Source: Candidatus Saccharimonadota bacterium (GTDB lineage: Bacteria > Patescibacteriota > Saccharimonadia > Saccharimonadales > Saccharimonadaceae). From it: a DNA stretch of 64,000 nucleotides. This document shows positions 52,212-62,550 of this stretch, piece after piece (the first letter of the stretch is position 1; each line of letters starts with the position of its first letter). The stretch is from contig JAFQYO010000014.1 in NCBI GenBank assembly GCA_017406405.1, positions 1-64,000 on the forward strand. The letters run 5' to 3'. The notes under the pieces were generated by a model. It saw only the letters and a program-made list of their open reading frames with translations, ran no database searches and was not told the origin of the DNA. The translations under genes and the position numbers were made by a program.

Positions 52212-52895
52212 ATGAATTTGGAGGTAAATGGTATTCTTGTTGCGGCGCACGAAATGAAAGCGCCTCTCGCGCTCATGCGCCAACTTGCCCTCTGTCTCGA
52301 CCCCGAAGACCCGAACGAAGTTCGCGAATATCAACAACGACTTATCTCCGTTTCTGAACGAACCTTGAAGCAAGTTTCTGATCTCTCAAAAGCCGCTCGT
52401 CTCGAAGATGGTCTGTTCGAGATGGAGCCGGTCGCCGTCAGAAATGTTTGTGACGAAGTTGAGTCCGAGCTGAACTCTCTGTTCCGCCTAAACTCGAAAA
52501 AACTTGAACTAAAATACACGAACAAATCTCGCCTCGTCATCGCAAATCACGATTTACTTTACTCAATAATTTACAATTTCTGCGTCAACGCAATAAAATA
52601 TTCAACCGCCAACAGTATTTCTCGTCTTGTCGTCAAAGATCAAAAAGGCCATGTCCGAGTTTCTGTTCGCGATTTTGGTCCCGCTCTTCCAACCAAAATC
52701 TATAAAAAACTCGCCACGAACTCTCTGAATGCTCCCGTCGACATTTCTTTTCGTCCCGATTCTTCCGGCCTCGGACTCTTTATTGCGACAAAATTCGCGA
52801 ATTTTATGCATGCTAATATTGGCGCCATCCGCCATCGCGACGGCACGAGTTTTTACGTCGAACTACCAATTTCTAACCAAGCGAGTTTGTTCTAA
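52212..52895 (+). CDS. Soluble minimal histidine kinase without sensor domain
   Basis: A 227-residue cytoplasmic kinase. The dimerisation-phosphorylation helix begins almost at once: AAHEMKAPL with phospho-acceptor His13. The catalytic domain has the N box FCVNAIKYS, G1 VRDFGPAL and G2 SGLGLFIATKFA. There is no membrane helix, PAS, HAMP or other input domain, so the signal must reach it through a partner protein. TG-T-TATAAT (52200-52205) is 6 bases before ATG. It overlaps the response regulator by one base. Confidence 0.9.
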   Translation: MNLEVNGILVAAHEMKAPLALMRQLALCLDPEDPNEVREYQQRLISVSERTLKQVSDLSKAARLEDGLFEMEPVAVRNVCDEVESELNSLFRLNSKKLELKYTNKSRLVIANHDLLYSIIYNFCVNAIKYSTANSISRLVVKDQKGHVRVSVRDFGPALPTKIYKKLATNSLNAPVDISFRPDSSGLGLFIATKFANFMHANIGAIRHRDGTSFYVELPISNQASLF

Positions 52896-53332
52896 TGACC
52901 TCAGGAAAAGTTACAAAAACCGAACAAAACCAGAACGAATTTCGAGCGCGTTCTGAATTTCCGACAAAATCCCCGATTTTTATTATCGATGATGATGAAA
53001 TGTTCGCAGATTGTATCAAAAAGACAATCAAAAAAGTCGATAAAAACCTCGAAGTAATAATGTTTAAAAACATTATTGATGCGATGAACTCGCTCGACGA
53101 AAATCTGCCGAGTTTAATCTTCCTTGATATTCTTCTCCCCGGTCCGGACGGTTTTACTTTTTTAAACGAAATAATGTCTTATCCCGACACCTCAAAAATC
53201 CCCATAATCCTTATCACGAGCTTAAATCTCGAAAAGTTTGATTTGAAAGTTTACGGAATAAAAGGTATACTAAAAAAAGATAAAATGAAACCCGAAGAAA
53301 TAAAGGTCTATGTCGAACGATATACGAACTAA
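52895..53332 (+). CDS. Receiver-only response regulator
   Basis: A 145-residue protein with an unstructured N terminus of about 25 residues and one receiver domain: acidic pocket IIDDDE (32-35), phospho-acceptor Asp78 in FLDILLPGPDG, the Thr in LITS and the conserved Lys in ILKKDK. No output domain follows. Its phosphorylated form must act by protein contact, as CheY or Spo0F do. Starts on the kinase stop (TAATG), and its last 23 bases are also the start of recO. Confidence 0.9.
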   Translation: MTSGKVTKTEQNQNEFRARSEFPTKSPIFIIDDDEMFADCIKKTIKKVDKNLEVIMFKNIIDAMNSLDENLPSLIFLDILLPGPDGFTFLNEIMSYPDTSKIPIILITSLNLEKFDLKVYGIKGILKKDKMKPEEIKVYVERYTN

Positions 53333-53987
53333 AGCCATTGTTCTTCGACGGACGAATTTTGGCGAAGCCGACCGCATTATCACCTTCTTGACCGAGAAGG
53401 GAATTATCTCCGCTATCGCGAAAGGCGTACGAAAGGAAAAGTCAAAGCTCGCTGGCGGTGTCGAGCTTTTTTGCCTCTCGGAAATCACCGTCCATGAAGG
53501 TCTCAACAACAAACTTAGCATCTTAACTTCCGCAAAAATGCTCGAACATTATCAAAACATCGTTTATAAACTCCCCGAACTCGAACTTGCTTCTTTTATC
53601 ATGAAAAAAATCGGTTCCGTCGCCGAAACGACTTCGGGCCCTGAATATTTCGACTTATTAAAACAAATTCTTGCCGCTCTGAACGCCGGCGTAAACCCCG
53701 AACTCGTCGAAGCTTGGTTCTGGTTCAACTTCGCAAAAACTGGTGGCGAGCAAGTAAACCTGATAAAGGACGTCGCCGGGAACAAACTCGACCCGTTCCG
53801 GATTTATGTCTGGGACTCGACTGAATCTGCTTTGAGAGAACAAATGGGCGGGAATGTTGGCTCCGAAGAAATAAAACTCATGCGCCTCATGCTAAGCTCC
53901 GATCTTAAAACCGTCTCTCGCGTCAACAATATCGCCCCGAAACTCCCGACTATTCTCTATATCGGGAAAATGGTCAACAAACAATAG
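53310..53987 (+). CDS. recO: DNA repair protein RecO
   Basis: Mediator that loads RecA onto SSB-coated DNA. The OB fold begins KAIVLRRTNFGEADRIITFLTE; the helical domain includes AEVTSG-like and AKTGGEQVN segments. The length of 225 residues is close to the family. There is no CxxC zinc pair as in some RecO. The start lies inside the response regulator gene, with AAAGG 3-4 bases before ATG, so its translation depends on the two-component pair. Confidence 0.88.
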   Translation: MSNDIRTKAIVLRRTNFGEADRIITFLTEKGIISAIAKGVRKEKSKLAGGVELFCLSEITVHEGLNNKLSILTSAKMLEHYQNIVYKLPELELASFIMKKIGSVAETTSGPEYFDLLKQILAALNAGVNPELVEAWFWFNFAKTGGEQVNLIKDVAGNKLDPFRIYVWDSTESALREQMGGNVGSEEIKLMRLMLSSDLKTVSRVNNIAPKLPTILYIGKMVNKQ

Positions 53988-54013
53988 CCTCTATAAAAAT
54001 CCTGAAAATAATA

Positions 54014-54019
54014 TATAAT
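54014..54019 (+). promoter_or_regulatory. Leaderless glyS promoter
   Basis: TATAAT 6 bases before ATG in an AT tract (54004-54027) identical over 24 bases to the tRNA-Leu promoter tract at 17580-17603. Confidence 0.6.
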
Positions 54020-54025
54020 ATATAT

Positions 54026-55393
54026 ATGTCAAAAATGGATAATATTGTAAGCCTTTGTAAACGCCGCGGTTTTATCTTCCCCGGGTCTGATGTTTATGGA
54101 GGTTTTGCCGGGACTTGGGACTTCGGCCCTCTCGGCGTAATGTTGAAGAAAAACTTAACCGACCTTTGGTGGAATTTCTGGGTCGAAAAACGCGACGATA
54201 TGTTTGGTGTCGACGCAGCGATTTTGATGAACCCGAGGACTTGGGTTGCTTCCGGCCACACCGCGACTTTTGCTGACCCGCTCGTCGAATGTAAAGCCTG
54301 CCACGGTCGTTTTCGTGCTGACAAAATCGCCGACGGCATTTCCGAATCCGTCACGACCGAAGAGTTCAAAGCTTTAAACGTAAAATGCCCGACTTGTGGG
54401 AAAACCGACTGGGGTCCGATTCGGAAGTTTAATATGATGTTTGAGACTCATGTCGGCGCCGTTCTCCCTGAAGACGCAAACGGAACAAAAGAAGAACAAG
54501 AACTCTCGAAACGCTCAGTTGCTTACCTTCGTCCCGAAACCGCCCAAGGAATCTTCACAAATTACAAAAACGTTGTCGACACTCTCTATCCCGACCTCCC
54601 TTTCGGTCTCGCTCAACAGGGAAAGGCCTTCCGAAACGAAATCTCTCCTCGCGACTTTATCCTTCGCGACCGAGAATGTTCCCAAATGGAAATCGAATAC
54701 TTTATAAATCCAAAAGATTGGGAGTCCGAATTCGAAAAACTTTTAAAGGAAACACATTATTTCCTCGAAGAAAAAATCGGTTTGAACGCCTCCGATTTGG
54801 AAGATTTAGAAGTTGCCCCCGCCGACCGCGCCCACTACTCAAAACGCACCATCGACGTCATGTTCAACTATCCAAACGGCGAAGAAGAACTGATGGGAAT
54901 TGCATATCGAACTGATTTTGATTTGAAAAACATCGAGCGCGAATCCGGAAAGTCGATGGAATATCGCGATAAAGTTACAAACGAGTCTTTTGTTCCACAC
55001 GTTATCGAGCCCTCGATTGGTGTAGAACGACTGATTCTCGCTATTCTCTCAACGGCCTATGTCGAAGAGCCTGTTGAAGGAAAAGACGAAACTCGAACCG
55101 TTTTAAAACTCCCCGAATCTCTTGCTCCGTACAAATTCTGCGTGTCTCCGCTTCTAAAAAACAAACCCGAGCTCGTAGAGAAAGCTCGCGAGGTTTACGA
55201 CCTACTGAAAGAAAAATACACTTTCGTCACCTGGGACGATTCCGGCAATATCGGAAAACGCTACCGAAAGCAAGACGAAATCGGGACCCCAAAATGTGTC
55301 GTGGTCGACTTTGACTCGCTCGAAGACGGAACCGTCACTGTTCGCGATCGCGACACCACCGCCCAAATCCGTCTTAAACCCGAAGAACTATAG
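54026..55393 (+). CDS. glyQS: Glycyl-tRNA synthetase (homodimeric class II)
   Basis: Charges tRNA-Gly. CKRRGFIFPGSDVYGG marks the N terminus, a CKAC/CPTC zinc-like insertion lies at about 90-130, and motif 2 (RNEISPRDFILRDRECSQMEIEYF) and motif 3 (GVERLILAILS) are intact. The C-terminal anticodon-binding domain includes GNIGKRYRKQDEIGTP. The length of 455 residues is that of the alpha2 type. A bidirectional terminator separates it from ppa. Confidence 0.96.
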   Translation: MSKMDNIVSLCKRRGFIFPGSDVYGGFAGTWDFGPLGVMLKKNLTDLWWNFWVEKRDDMFGVDAAILMNPRTWVASGHTATFADPLVECKACHGRFRADKIADGISESVTTEEFKALNVKCPTCGKTDWGPIRKFNMMFETHVGAVLPEDANGTKEEQELSKRSVAYLRPETAQGIFTNYKNVVDTLYPDLPFGLAQQGKAFRNEISPRDFILRDRECSQMEIEYFINPKDWESEFEKLLKETHYFLEEKIGLNASDLEDLEVAPADRAHYSKRTIDVMFNYPNGEEELMGIAYRTDFDLKNIERESGKSMEYRDKVTNESFVPHVIEPSIGVERLILAILSTAYVEEPVEGKDETRTVLKLPESLAPYKFCVSPLLKNKPELVEKAREVYDLLKEKYTFVTWDDSGNIGKRYRKQDEIGTPKCVVVDFDSLEDGTVTVRDRDTTAQIRLKPEEL

Positions 55394-55440
55394 AATCATA
55401 TCTAACATTCCCGGCTTCAGTTGCCTCGCAACTCAACAAA

Positions 55441-55468
55441 AATCGGAGAGCCTTAAAACTCTCCGATT
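55441..55468. terminator. Bidirectional terminator between glyQS and ppa
   Basis: AATCGGAGAG (55441-55450) pairs exactly with CTCTCCGATT (55459-55468). On the minus strand TTTTTG follows. Confidence 0.85.
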
Positions 55469-55483
55469 ATTTATAAGCTTAAA

Positions 55484-56125
55484 CTAGTTTGTCGCTTCCT
55501 TAAACGCCTTTTTCGCGGCATCGATTCCGTTTTTTAACGCTTCTTTTGCATCATCGACCGTTTCGTCGAATTCTTTTTTAAGCTTTACTTCCGGATGGGC
55601 TTCGACATATCTCGCAATCGAATCTTCGATTACTTTCTTCGCCGTTTTAACGTCAGCAAACTCCTTGACTTCTGTTGTCCCGGGCTTCTTCAAATCTTTA
55701 TAATGATTGAAATGGAACCGAATCTGCTCGATTAACTGTTTTGGCAAATCCTCGAGGGTTTTATATTTATCGCCATTATTTCTATCGTCCTCTGGAACGA
55801 CGATGATTTTGTCATCAACTTCTCCACCGTCGACGAATTTCATCACGCCTAAAATCCTCGCCTTAAGCCAAATTCCGGTCGTCAAAGGTTGGTCCGTAAT
55901 CACGAGCGCATCAAGTTCATCTCCGTCTTCGTCAATCGTTCTCGGGATAAATCCATAGTTACAAGGCTTCGCGAACGCAATCGGCTCAACTCGGTCGAGC
56001 ATAAAACAAGCATGCTCTCTGTCCCACTCGATTTTATGATTCGAGCCAGTCGGGATTTCGATAACGACATTTACCAGTCCTTTCTGATAATCGCCGGTTT
56101 CTAGAACTTTATTAAAATCAGCCAT
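55484..56125 (-). CDS. ppa: Inorganic pyrophosphatase with C-terminal extension
   Basis: Hydrolyses pyrophosphate and so drives biosynthesis. EIPTGSNHKIEWD, the metal motif DEDGDELDALV and VDDKIIVVPEDD identify family I. The core ends near residue 165; about 48 extra residues form a charged helix (EFDETVDDAKEALKNGI). The minus-strand binding site is GAGGAAAA and the -10 TATAAT is at 56158-56163. Confidence 0.95.
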   Translation of the reverse strand: MADFNKVLETGDYQKGLVNVVIEIPTGSNHKIEWDREHACFMLDRVEPIAFAKPCNYGFIPRTIDEDGDELDALVITDQPLTTGIWLKARILGVMKFVDGGEVDDKIIVVPEDDRNNGDKYKTLEDLPKQLIEQIRFHFNHYKDLKKPGTTEVKEFADVKTAKKVIEDSIARYVEAHPEVKLKKEFDETVDDAKEALKNGIDAAKKAFKEATN

Positions 56126-56175
56126 AATTTTCCTCGCTTAAGTTATATATAATATATATTATACTTCATTCTAAC

Positions 56176-57357
56176 CTAGGCGTCAAAAATCTTTTCGTTT
56201 TTGATTTCGTCCGGAAGATAATTCTTATCAAGATGGAATCCGGCTTCCCACTTTTGCCCCTCTCCAAACCCGAGTTCTTTCATTAACTTTGTCGGCGCAT
56301 TCCTGAGCCAGGTCGGAACCGGCAATCCCATCGTTTTCTTCGCGAGACTCTGTGCCGCATACCATGCATTTGCCGAATCTCGATTCTTTTTCGATTTTGC
56401 TAACGCAACCGTCGTATGAGCTAGAATCAAACCTGATTCAGGCATCCCAACTCTCTCGACCGCTTGAAAGCAGGCAGTCGCAAGACTTAAAGCTCCGTTC
56501 CCGGCTAACCCAATATCCTCGCTTGCAAAAATCACCATTCTTCGCGCGATAAACTTTGGGTCTTCACCTGCTTCAACCATTCTCGCAAGATAATAAAGCG
56601 CCGCATCAACGTCGCTTCCCCTCATCGACTTAATAAATGCAGAAATATTATCATAGTGGTTGTCGCCTTTCTTGTCATACCCAGGTACTTTTTTCCCAGC
56701 CGCAGTTTTTACAACTTCAGCATCAATTTTATCCTTTGCTAAAGACAATGCCAGCTCGAGGTCGCCGAGCGCGCTTCTTGCATCTCCTCCCGAAAGCTCA
56801 GCAAGATAATCGACTCCGTCTTCAGTCAACTTCTCCGAAAACCCTTCTTTTTCTCCAGCTCGACGAATTACCTGTTTTATTGCGTCTTTCGAAAGTGGAG
56901 AAACAACAACGACTCTACTTCGCGATAAAAGTGGCGAAATGACTTCAAAACTCGGATTCTCTGTCGTTGCCCCGATTAAAATTATCAGTCCTGACTCAAC
57001 ATGCGGCAAAAATGCGTCTTGCTGGGCTTTATTAAACCTGTGAATTTCGTCCACAAACAAAACCGTTCGAGTTTGAAGATTCCAGTTTACCTTTGCTCGT
57101 TCGACAACTCGCTCGATATCTTTTTTCCCGCTCGTAACCGCAGAAATTTCGACAAAATCCGCATTATATTCTTTTGCGAGTATTTTCGCCATGGTTGTCT
57201 TGCCGGTTCCCGGCGGCCCCCAAAATATCAGATTGACTGGTTCTCGTTTTTTCACGATTTCAGTCAAAATTTTTCCATCGCCAATAATCTCGTCTTGTCC
57301 GATTACGTCTTCGAGACTTTGCGGTCTCATTCTTTCCGCCAAAGGCACTCTACTCAT
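56176..57357 (-). CDS. rarA: Replication-associated recombination protein A (RarA/MgsA)
   Basis: AAA+ ATPase acting at stalled replication forks. LAERMRPQSLEDVIGQ opens the protein; Walker A is GPPGTGKTTMAK, Walker B LFVDEIHRFNKAQQDAFLP, sensor 1 GATTENPSFEV, and the C-terminal domain has GLPVPTWLRNAPTKLMKELGFG. I use the ATG at 57357 because minus-strand TG-T-TATTAT (57364-57369) lies 6 bases upstream and the protein then begins MSRVPLAERM; an in-frame ATG 6 codons earlier overlaps that promoter. Confidence 0.95.
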   Translation of the reverse strand: MSRVPLAERMRPQSLEDVIGQDEIIGDGKILTEIVKKREPVNLIFWGPPGTGKTTMAKILAKEYNADFVEISAVTSGKKDIERVVERAKVNWNLQTRTVLFVDEIHRFNKAQQDAFLPHVESGLIILIGATTENPSFEVISPLLSRSRVVVVSPLSKDAIKQVIRRAGEKEGFSEKLTEDGVDYLAELSGGDARSALGDLELALSLAKDKIDAEVVKTAAGKKVPGYDKKGDNHYDNISAFIKSMRGSDVDAALYYLARMVEAGEDPKFIARRMVIFASEDIGLAGNGALSLATACFQAVERVGMPESGLILAHTTVALAKSKKNRDSANAWYAAQSLAKKTMGLPVPTWLRNAPTKLMKELGFGEGQKWEAGFHLDKNYLPDEIKNEKIFDA

Positions 57358-57395
57358 ATAAAAATAATAACACATTTTTAGGGTTTTTAAAAGCG

Positions 57396-57424
57396 TTGAC
57401 GTTCATTTTAAACTTTAGTAAAAT
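57396..57424 (+). promoter_or_regulatory. Promoter of the giant surface-protein gene
   Basis: TTGACG (57396-57401), 17-base spacer, TAAAAT (57419-57424). A 20-base leader carries TTGGAGGATTT. Confidence 0.65.
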
Positions 57425-57451
57425 GGTTTTGTGGAGTATTTTGGAGGATTT

Positions 57452-60400
57452 ATGCGAACAAAACTTAAAACCTTTTTATTAGCAATTTTAGCAGTCGCCT
57501 TAATTATCGGCTCTCTTTTTGTTTTTAAGAAACGCCCTTCCGCCGCTTCTTATAGCTATTATGAGTCGCTAAAAATCGCCCCCTCCTCCTTGAACGGAAA
57601 CTCCATTTGGGGCGCCAGCGAGTCATATGACACCGTTGTTGCCGCGAAAGGCCTCGATGCATGGGCCGCTTTCTACTCTGCCTCCCGGAAAACTTCCGGC
57701 GGGCTCGGGACCTCAGGTGCCTTGACAATTAACGGTGTTCCTTATCAACTCGGCTGGACCGGAACCAGCAACTACGACGGCAACGACACAATCCGCCTCT
57801 ATTCCGGCCACACCGAAACAACGATAAACCTAGACACAATTGGCGCTTATGAACAGCTTTATGTCCTCGGAACTGCCGGTGGCCCTGGCGAAGGTAACTA
57901 CGCAAATTTCGCCGTCCGTGTGAACTACACCGATGGCTCCTATGATGGAACCGACTATCGTCTTTACGACTGGTACGATAGCACTCCTGTCTCTGGCGTC
58001 TATAAATGGCCGAATCTCGCCCGTCGCCTTGTCGTTTCGAACGGCTCGGGCCGCACCCCGTCTTACGAATATGAAGGAACGACGACCGGCGCTCCTTACC
58101 TCCAGTCCGCAACAATCCGAGTCGACTCGAAAAAGCTCGTCCGCTCTATCGACTTAGTCCTGACCGGAGAAAACGACAGCTCTAATATCGACGGTATATA
58201 TTGCGGAATTTACGCGATAACCGGAATGGTTAATGTCTCCGCCCCGGACCCCGTCGAAACCATCTACGTTAGAGATATTACCGAAACGACCGCTCACATC
58301 TATTGGGACTCCGTCCCAAGAGCGACGAGCTATCGCCTCGATATCGCGACCGACCCAGATTTTAAAAATATCTTGCCCGGCTACAATAACTTACAAGTAA
58401 GAGACACGAGTCTAACCGCCGAAGGCTTGAACGGTGACACCGTCTATTACACCCGCGTTCGTGCGGAAAATTCCGAAGGCCAAAGCATCAGCAGCAACGT
58501 CGCCGATTTTAGAACCGCGAACGAAACTGTCCCTCCGGAAGTTACCTTAAGTGGGAAACCAAACATTATCCAAATCAGCGATCAGTTGGTTATTACCGCC
58601 GTTGACGCGAGTGGTGTAAAAAACATTGAAGAATCGCTTGATGGCGGCGAAACTTGGACTGTTATCGCCGAGACCGACCGTGCCGACCGCGAAGTGACAG
58701 AAAACGCGACATATTGTTATCGCGCGACTGATGTCTATGACAACGTAAGTGAAAAAAGCTGCATAACTTATTCAAGTCTAGACACGAAAAAACCTGTAAT
58801 TCGCGTCAACACAAACGGTTATGAAGAAGGAACCTGGACAAAAGACCCGATAACATTAACCCTCGAAACTCTGACTATTAACGTCGGCGAAACGAGATAT
58901 TATTATTCCACTGACGCTGAAAACTGGAACACATATACCGATGGCGTAATCTTTAACGGCGAAACCACGACCGACGGAATCACTTATTACTTTAAAGCAA
59001 TAAGCGAAGCTGGGATTGAAAGCGACGTTGTTAGTGCGTTCTTGAAAAAAGATAATACCGCCCCGACCGGAGAGATTACGAGCGAAGAAAACTCCTGGAA
59101 CGAATTCTTAAACACGGTTACCTTCGGTCTATTCTTTAATAAAACCGTTGATTTTGAAGTCGAAGCGACTGATAGTCTTTCTGGCATCGACAAGGTAGAA
59201 TATCTCGTTTCCGAAGAAGTCTTCTCGACAAAAGAGGAAGCAGAAACCGCCTCTGGCTGGAAAGATGTTTCCGGAGCCGTCTCCGTCGATCCCGAAAAAG
59301 ATTTTGTTCTTTATTATAAATTAACCGATAAAGTCGGCAACGTCAGCGTCATTAACTCCGACGGAGTCGTCCTTGACACGACAAAGGCCCTGATAAAAGG
59401 CTATGCCAGCCCCGAAAACATCTATGAACTCGAAAACGAGAAAACCTATTATCTCACCAGTGCGGTTCTCGTGACAGACAACAAAGCTCTCGAAGAAATA
59501 AAGATAAACGGTGTTTCTGTTCCTCTCTCCGAGACAAATATCATCTCATTAAACGGTGCCGAAGACGGCGTGTATCATCTCGAAGCAAAGGACAAAGCTG
59601 GAAATGTTAGTGAAATCACAATAAACCTCGCGAGCATCAGCGACCTTGAACTTGATATAAACGAGGACAACTATAAAACCGATGACAAAGCTGATTTAGA
59701 GACTACGATTGAAAAACTTGAAGAAATCGCATCAGAAGAGGGCGCTCACGCTTCTGAAGAAGAACTGTCTGTTATAGACGATATGATTGAAAAATACGAA
59801 GACCTCGTCGATAAGATTGAAAGCCTCGAAGCCGAAATAAAAGATGAAGTCGATCGTGGGGAAGAAATTCCTGATATCGACCACGTAACCTCCGACGACC
59901 GCGAAACCATCATCGACCTCATCGAAGACATAAAAACCACGCTGGAAGAAGACGGGACTCATCTCACCCTTGAGGAAAACAATGACCTCCTTACCGAAAA
60001 AATCGAACTCGAAGAAAAACTAAACCGAATCGACGAAGTTCTTGAAAAAGAAGAAGAACTCGAAATCTTAAACGACACCGATGTCGAAATCATTAAAACA
60101 AGCGACAGAGAAGAACTCGAAGAGTTGTTAGAAACTGCGAACGAGCTTCTATCGGGAGACAATTTAACCGACGGCGAGCGCGAGGAAGTTGAGGCCGAGA
60201 AAGAAAAAATCGAGGAACTCCTAAACCGAATCGACGAAGCCGAAGCCGCAGAACACACCGAAAACATCGAAAAAGTCGACCCTCTCCTTCCGGACGACTA
60301 CACGAGAGATGACAAGGAAGACCTCGAAAACGCTCTCGAAGACCTCGAAAACGCGCTAGAAAACTACAATAACAACTACACCGACGATGAACGCGATGGC

Positions 60401-62521
60401 ATCATTGAAAAAATCGAAGAGATAATGAACGCCCTCGACGACATCGCTCGCCAAGAAGAGGAAGAACTTCACCAGACAACCTTCCCGACAATCTCCGTAA
60501 CTTCCGAAACCGGGAAATGGATTATCTCTGATGTTGCAAGGATTACCGCCGAAGATAGATTTGGTGTCTCAGAAATTTCCGTTTCGAGCGACGGCGGAGA
60601 AACCTGGGAAAAGCTTTCCGAAACTGATTCTGCCCTATATGACGTTCTCGAAAACGGAACATATATCTTCCGCGCTACAAACTCCTTTGGGAACACCGCT
60701 GAACAAGTCGTCGTCTATCATAATATCGACCCGATAAGACCCATTGTCGAGATAAACAGCTATGGCTATGAACTTGGAACTTGGACAAACGAACCTGTCG
60801 TCTTGACTGCCGAAAATGTTGCGAATAACCTCAGCCCCGTTTCGCTTTATTTCCGTGAAGCCGGGAACGAGGAATGGGAGCCGTATCTCGGTGCAACTAT
60901 GATTTCTGAAGATACCGACGAAAAAACTTTCGAATACAAAGCCGTTTCCGCCGCCGGATTAGAAAGCGAAATTGCTGATGCCGAAGTGAAAAAAGATTCC
61001 GTCTCTCCGTCTGGCGAAATCTCGTCCGAAGAAAAACAAGTTTCCGTTTTCTTGAACAACATCACCTTCGGACTATTATTCAATGAGACTAGGGCTTACT
61101 CCGTCGAAGCAAGCGATGATCGCTCTGGCGTCGATAAAATCGAATACCTTATTTCTGAAACCGAGCTAGAAAGCGAAGATTTAAAAAACCAAACTTGGAC
61201 AGAAACCTCCGGCGAAGTCTCAGTCAACCCTGAAGAAACCACCTATATTTATTACAGAATTACCGATCGCGCTGGAAATGTCGCCGTCGTAAACTCCGAT
61301 GGAATCGTTTTCGAAATCCCCGGGAAGAATTCCGCCGAAGTAACTATCGAAGATTCCGAAACCGGACTTAAAACAATAGTGCTTAGCTCCGGAGAAGTCA
61401 GAATCATCGACGGTCTAGAAACAAAGACAATCGAAGATTACGAAGAGCTTGAAGACGCAAAGTCCGTGCTCGAAGAATACGAAAACGAACACCCTTCGGA
61501 ACTCGTCGAAGAAATTATAAATAACTACACAGAAACCTTAGAAGAAATCGAAGAAGCCGAAGAACGCTTTGTAATTATTGTTGAGTCCTACGAGACCCTC
61601 CCTGATAACGACCATGTTACATCTGATGACGAAGAAAAAATAAAAGACATTCTCGAGGCGATTGATGTCATTAAAGAAGAAAACTATAATCACCTGACCG
61701 AAGAAGAGAAAAGAATTCTCGAAGAAATTCTGGGCAGCTTGCGAGAAAAACTAGCCATCATCGAAGAGATTCAAGAGAGACTCGAAGAAGTTGACGAAGG
61801 CGTCAATAATTATACGGAAGAAACCGTTACTATTGAAGATATCGACGAACTTGAAGACCTTCGTGAAGAAATTGAGGAGTTATTAGGCGACGATAACGTT
61901 TCCGAATCCGAAAAAGAACATCTCGAAGAACTTCTGGACAAAATCAACGAACTTGAACAACGCGCGAAAGATGCCGAAGAAGCTCTCGAAAAGGCCAAAG
62001 AAAACGATAAAGCCGTCAATATTACCCCCGAAAACGTCCGTCCCGAAGACCAAACTACGCTCGAAGACGCGGCCCAAGGTTATGCTGAGGCTCTCGGTGT
62101 GTTTGACGGAAACTTCTCCTTGAGTGATTTGTTCGACATCAACAGTCGCATCTCTATTATCAACTCTGCGCTCGACATTCTTGACCAAGTTGCTGAATTC
62201 GAAAACATGGTTTCTCGCCTCCCAAATCCCGAAGAAATAAACTTCGGCTCTCGCGTCGCTGTTAAAGCCGCCCAAATCGCCTATAACGAGCTTTCTGAAT
62301 ACGGCCGCTCTCTCGTTGGACCGAGCCTAATGGCTAAATACAAAGCCGTTATAGAAGCCTACCGTGCTTTCCTTGAAGGCTCTCCGCTTCTCTACGCTTT
62401 TGAAACACTTGATGTTTTCTGGTGGGGACTTTCGACCTTCTTTATCGTTGGTGTATTTGTTATAATTGCAAAAAGAACCCATAAACGCTACGCCGAAAAC
62501 TTAGACGACGACCGGTTCTAG
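57452..62521 (+). CDS. Giant membrane-anchored adhesin-like protein with duplicated Ig/helical modules
   Basis: A 1,689-residue surface protein, the largest gene here. After a signal or anchor helix (about 5-27) comes a lectin-like domain (about 30-260) and a fibronectin III domain (about 265-360, [20 protein letters not shown]). A composite module of Ig-like beta domains plus an acidic helical bundle then occurs twice, at about 360-1005 and 1010-1525; HVTSDD and SDGVV/SDGIV mark equivalent points. A membrane helix (about 1653-1675) and a short charged tail end it. The helical parts are rich in Glu, Asp and Lys. A stalk-like adhesin for host-cell contact is inference. The start uses GGAGG 5 bases before ATG. 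Confidence 0.8.
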   Translation: MRTKLKTFLLAILAVALIIGSLFVFKKRPSAASYSYYESLKIAPSSLNGNSIWGASESYDTVVAAKGLDAWAAFYSASRKTSGGLGTSGALTINGVPYQLGWTGTSNYDGNDTIRLYSGHTETTINLDTIGAYEQLYVLGTAGGPGEGNYANFAVRVNYTDGSYDGTDYRLYDWYDSTPVSGVYKWPNLARRLVVSNGSGRTPSYEYEGTTTGAPYLQSATIRVDSKKLVRSIDLVLTGENDSSNIDGIYCGIYAITGMVNVSAPDPVETIYVRDITETTAHIYWDSVPRATSYRLDIATDPDFKNILPGYNNLQVRDTSLTAEGLNGDTVYYTRVRAENSEGQSISSNVADFRTANETVPPEVTLSGKPNIIQISDQLVITAVDASGVKNIEESLDGGETWTVIAETDRADREVTENATYCYRATDVYDNVSEKSCITYSSLDTKKPVIRVNTNGYEEGTWTKDPITLTLETLTINVGETRYYYSTDAENWNTYTDGVIFNGETTTDGITYYFKAISEAGIESDVVSAFLKKDNTAPTGEITSEENSWNEFLNTVTFGLFFNKTVDFEVEATDSLSGIDKVEYLVSEEVFSTKEEAETASGWKDVSGAVSVDPEKDFVLYYKLTDKVGNVSVINSDGVVLDTTKALIKGYASPENIYELENEKTYYLTSAVLVTDNKALEEIKINGVSVPLSETNIISLNGAEDGVYHLEAKDKAGNVSEITINLASISDLELDINEDNYKTDDKADLETTIEKLEEIASEEGAHASEEELSVIDDMIEKYEDLVDKIESLEAEIKDEVDRGEEIPDIDHVTSDDRETIIDLIEDIKTTLEEDGTHLTLEENNDLLTEKIELEEKLNRIDEVLEKEEELEILNDTDVEIIKTSDREELEELLETANELLSGDNLTDGEREEVEAEKEKIEELLNRIDEAEAAEHTENIEKVDPLLPDDYTRDDKEDLENALEDLENALENYNNNYTDDERDGIIEKIEEIMNALDDIARQEEEELHQTTFPTISVTSETGKWIISDVARITAEDRFGVSEISVSSDGGETWEKLSETDSALYDVLENGTYIFRATNSFGNTAEQVVVYHNIDPIRPIVEINSYGYELGTWTNEPVVLTAENVANNLSPVSLYFREAGNEEWEPYLGATMISEDTDEKTFEYKAVSAAGLESEIADAEVKKDSVSPSGEISSEEKQVSVFLNNITFGLLFNETRAYSVEASDDRSGVDKIEYLISETELESEDLKNQTWTETSGEVSVNPEETTYIYYRITDRAGNVAVVNSDGIVFEIPGKNSAEVTIEDSETGLKTIVLSSGEVRIIDGLETKTIEDYEELEDAKSVLEEYENEHPSELVEEIINNYTETLEEIEEAEERFVIIVESYETLPDNDHVTSDDEEKIKDILEAIDVIKEENYNHLTEEEKRILEEILGSLREKLAIIEEIQERLEEVDEGVNNYTEETVTIEDIDELEDLREEIEELLGDDNVSESEKEHLEELLDKINELEQRAKDAEEALEKAKENDKAVNITPENVRPEDQTTLEDAAQGYAEALGVFDGNFSLSDLFDINSRISIINSALDILDQVAEFENMVSRLPNPEEINFGSRVAVKAAQIAYNELSEYGRSLVGPSLMAKYKAVIEAYRAFLEGSPLLYAFETLDVFWWGLSTFFIVGVFVIIAKRTHKRYAENLDDDRF

Positions 62522-62550
62522 TTACTAACTACATCCCGAAAAGGAGTTTT

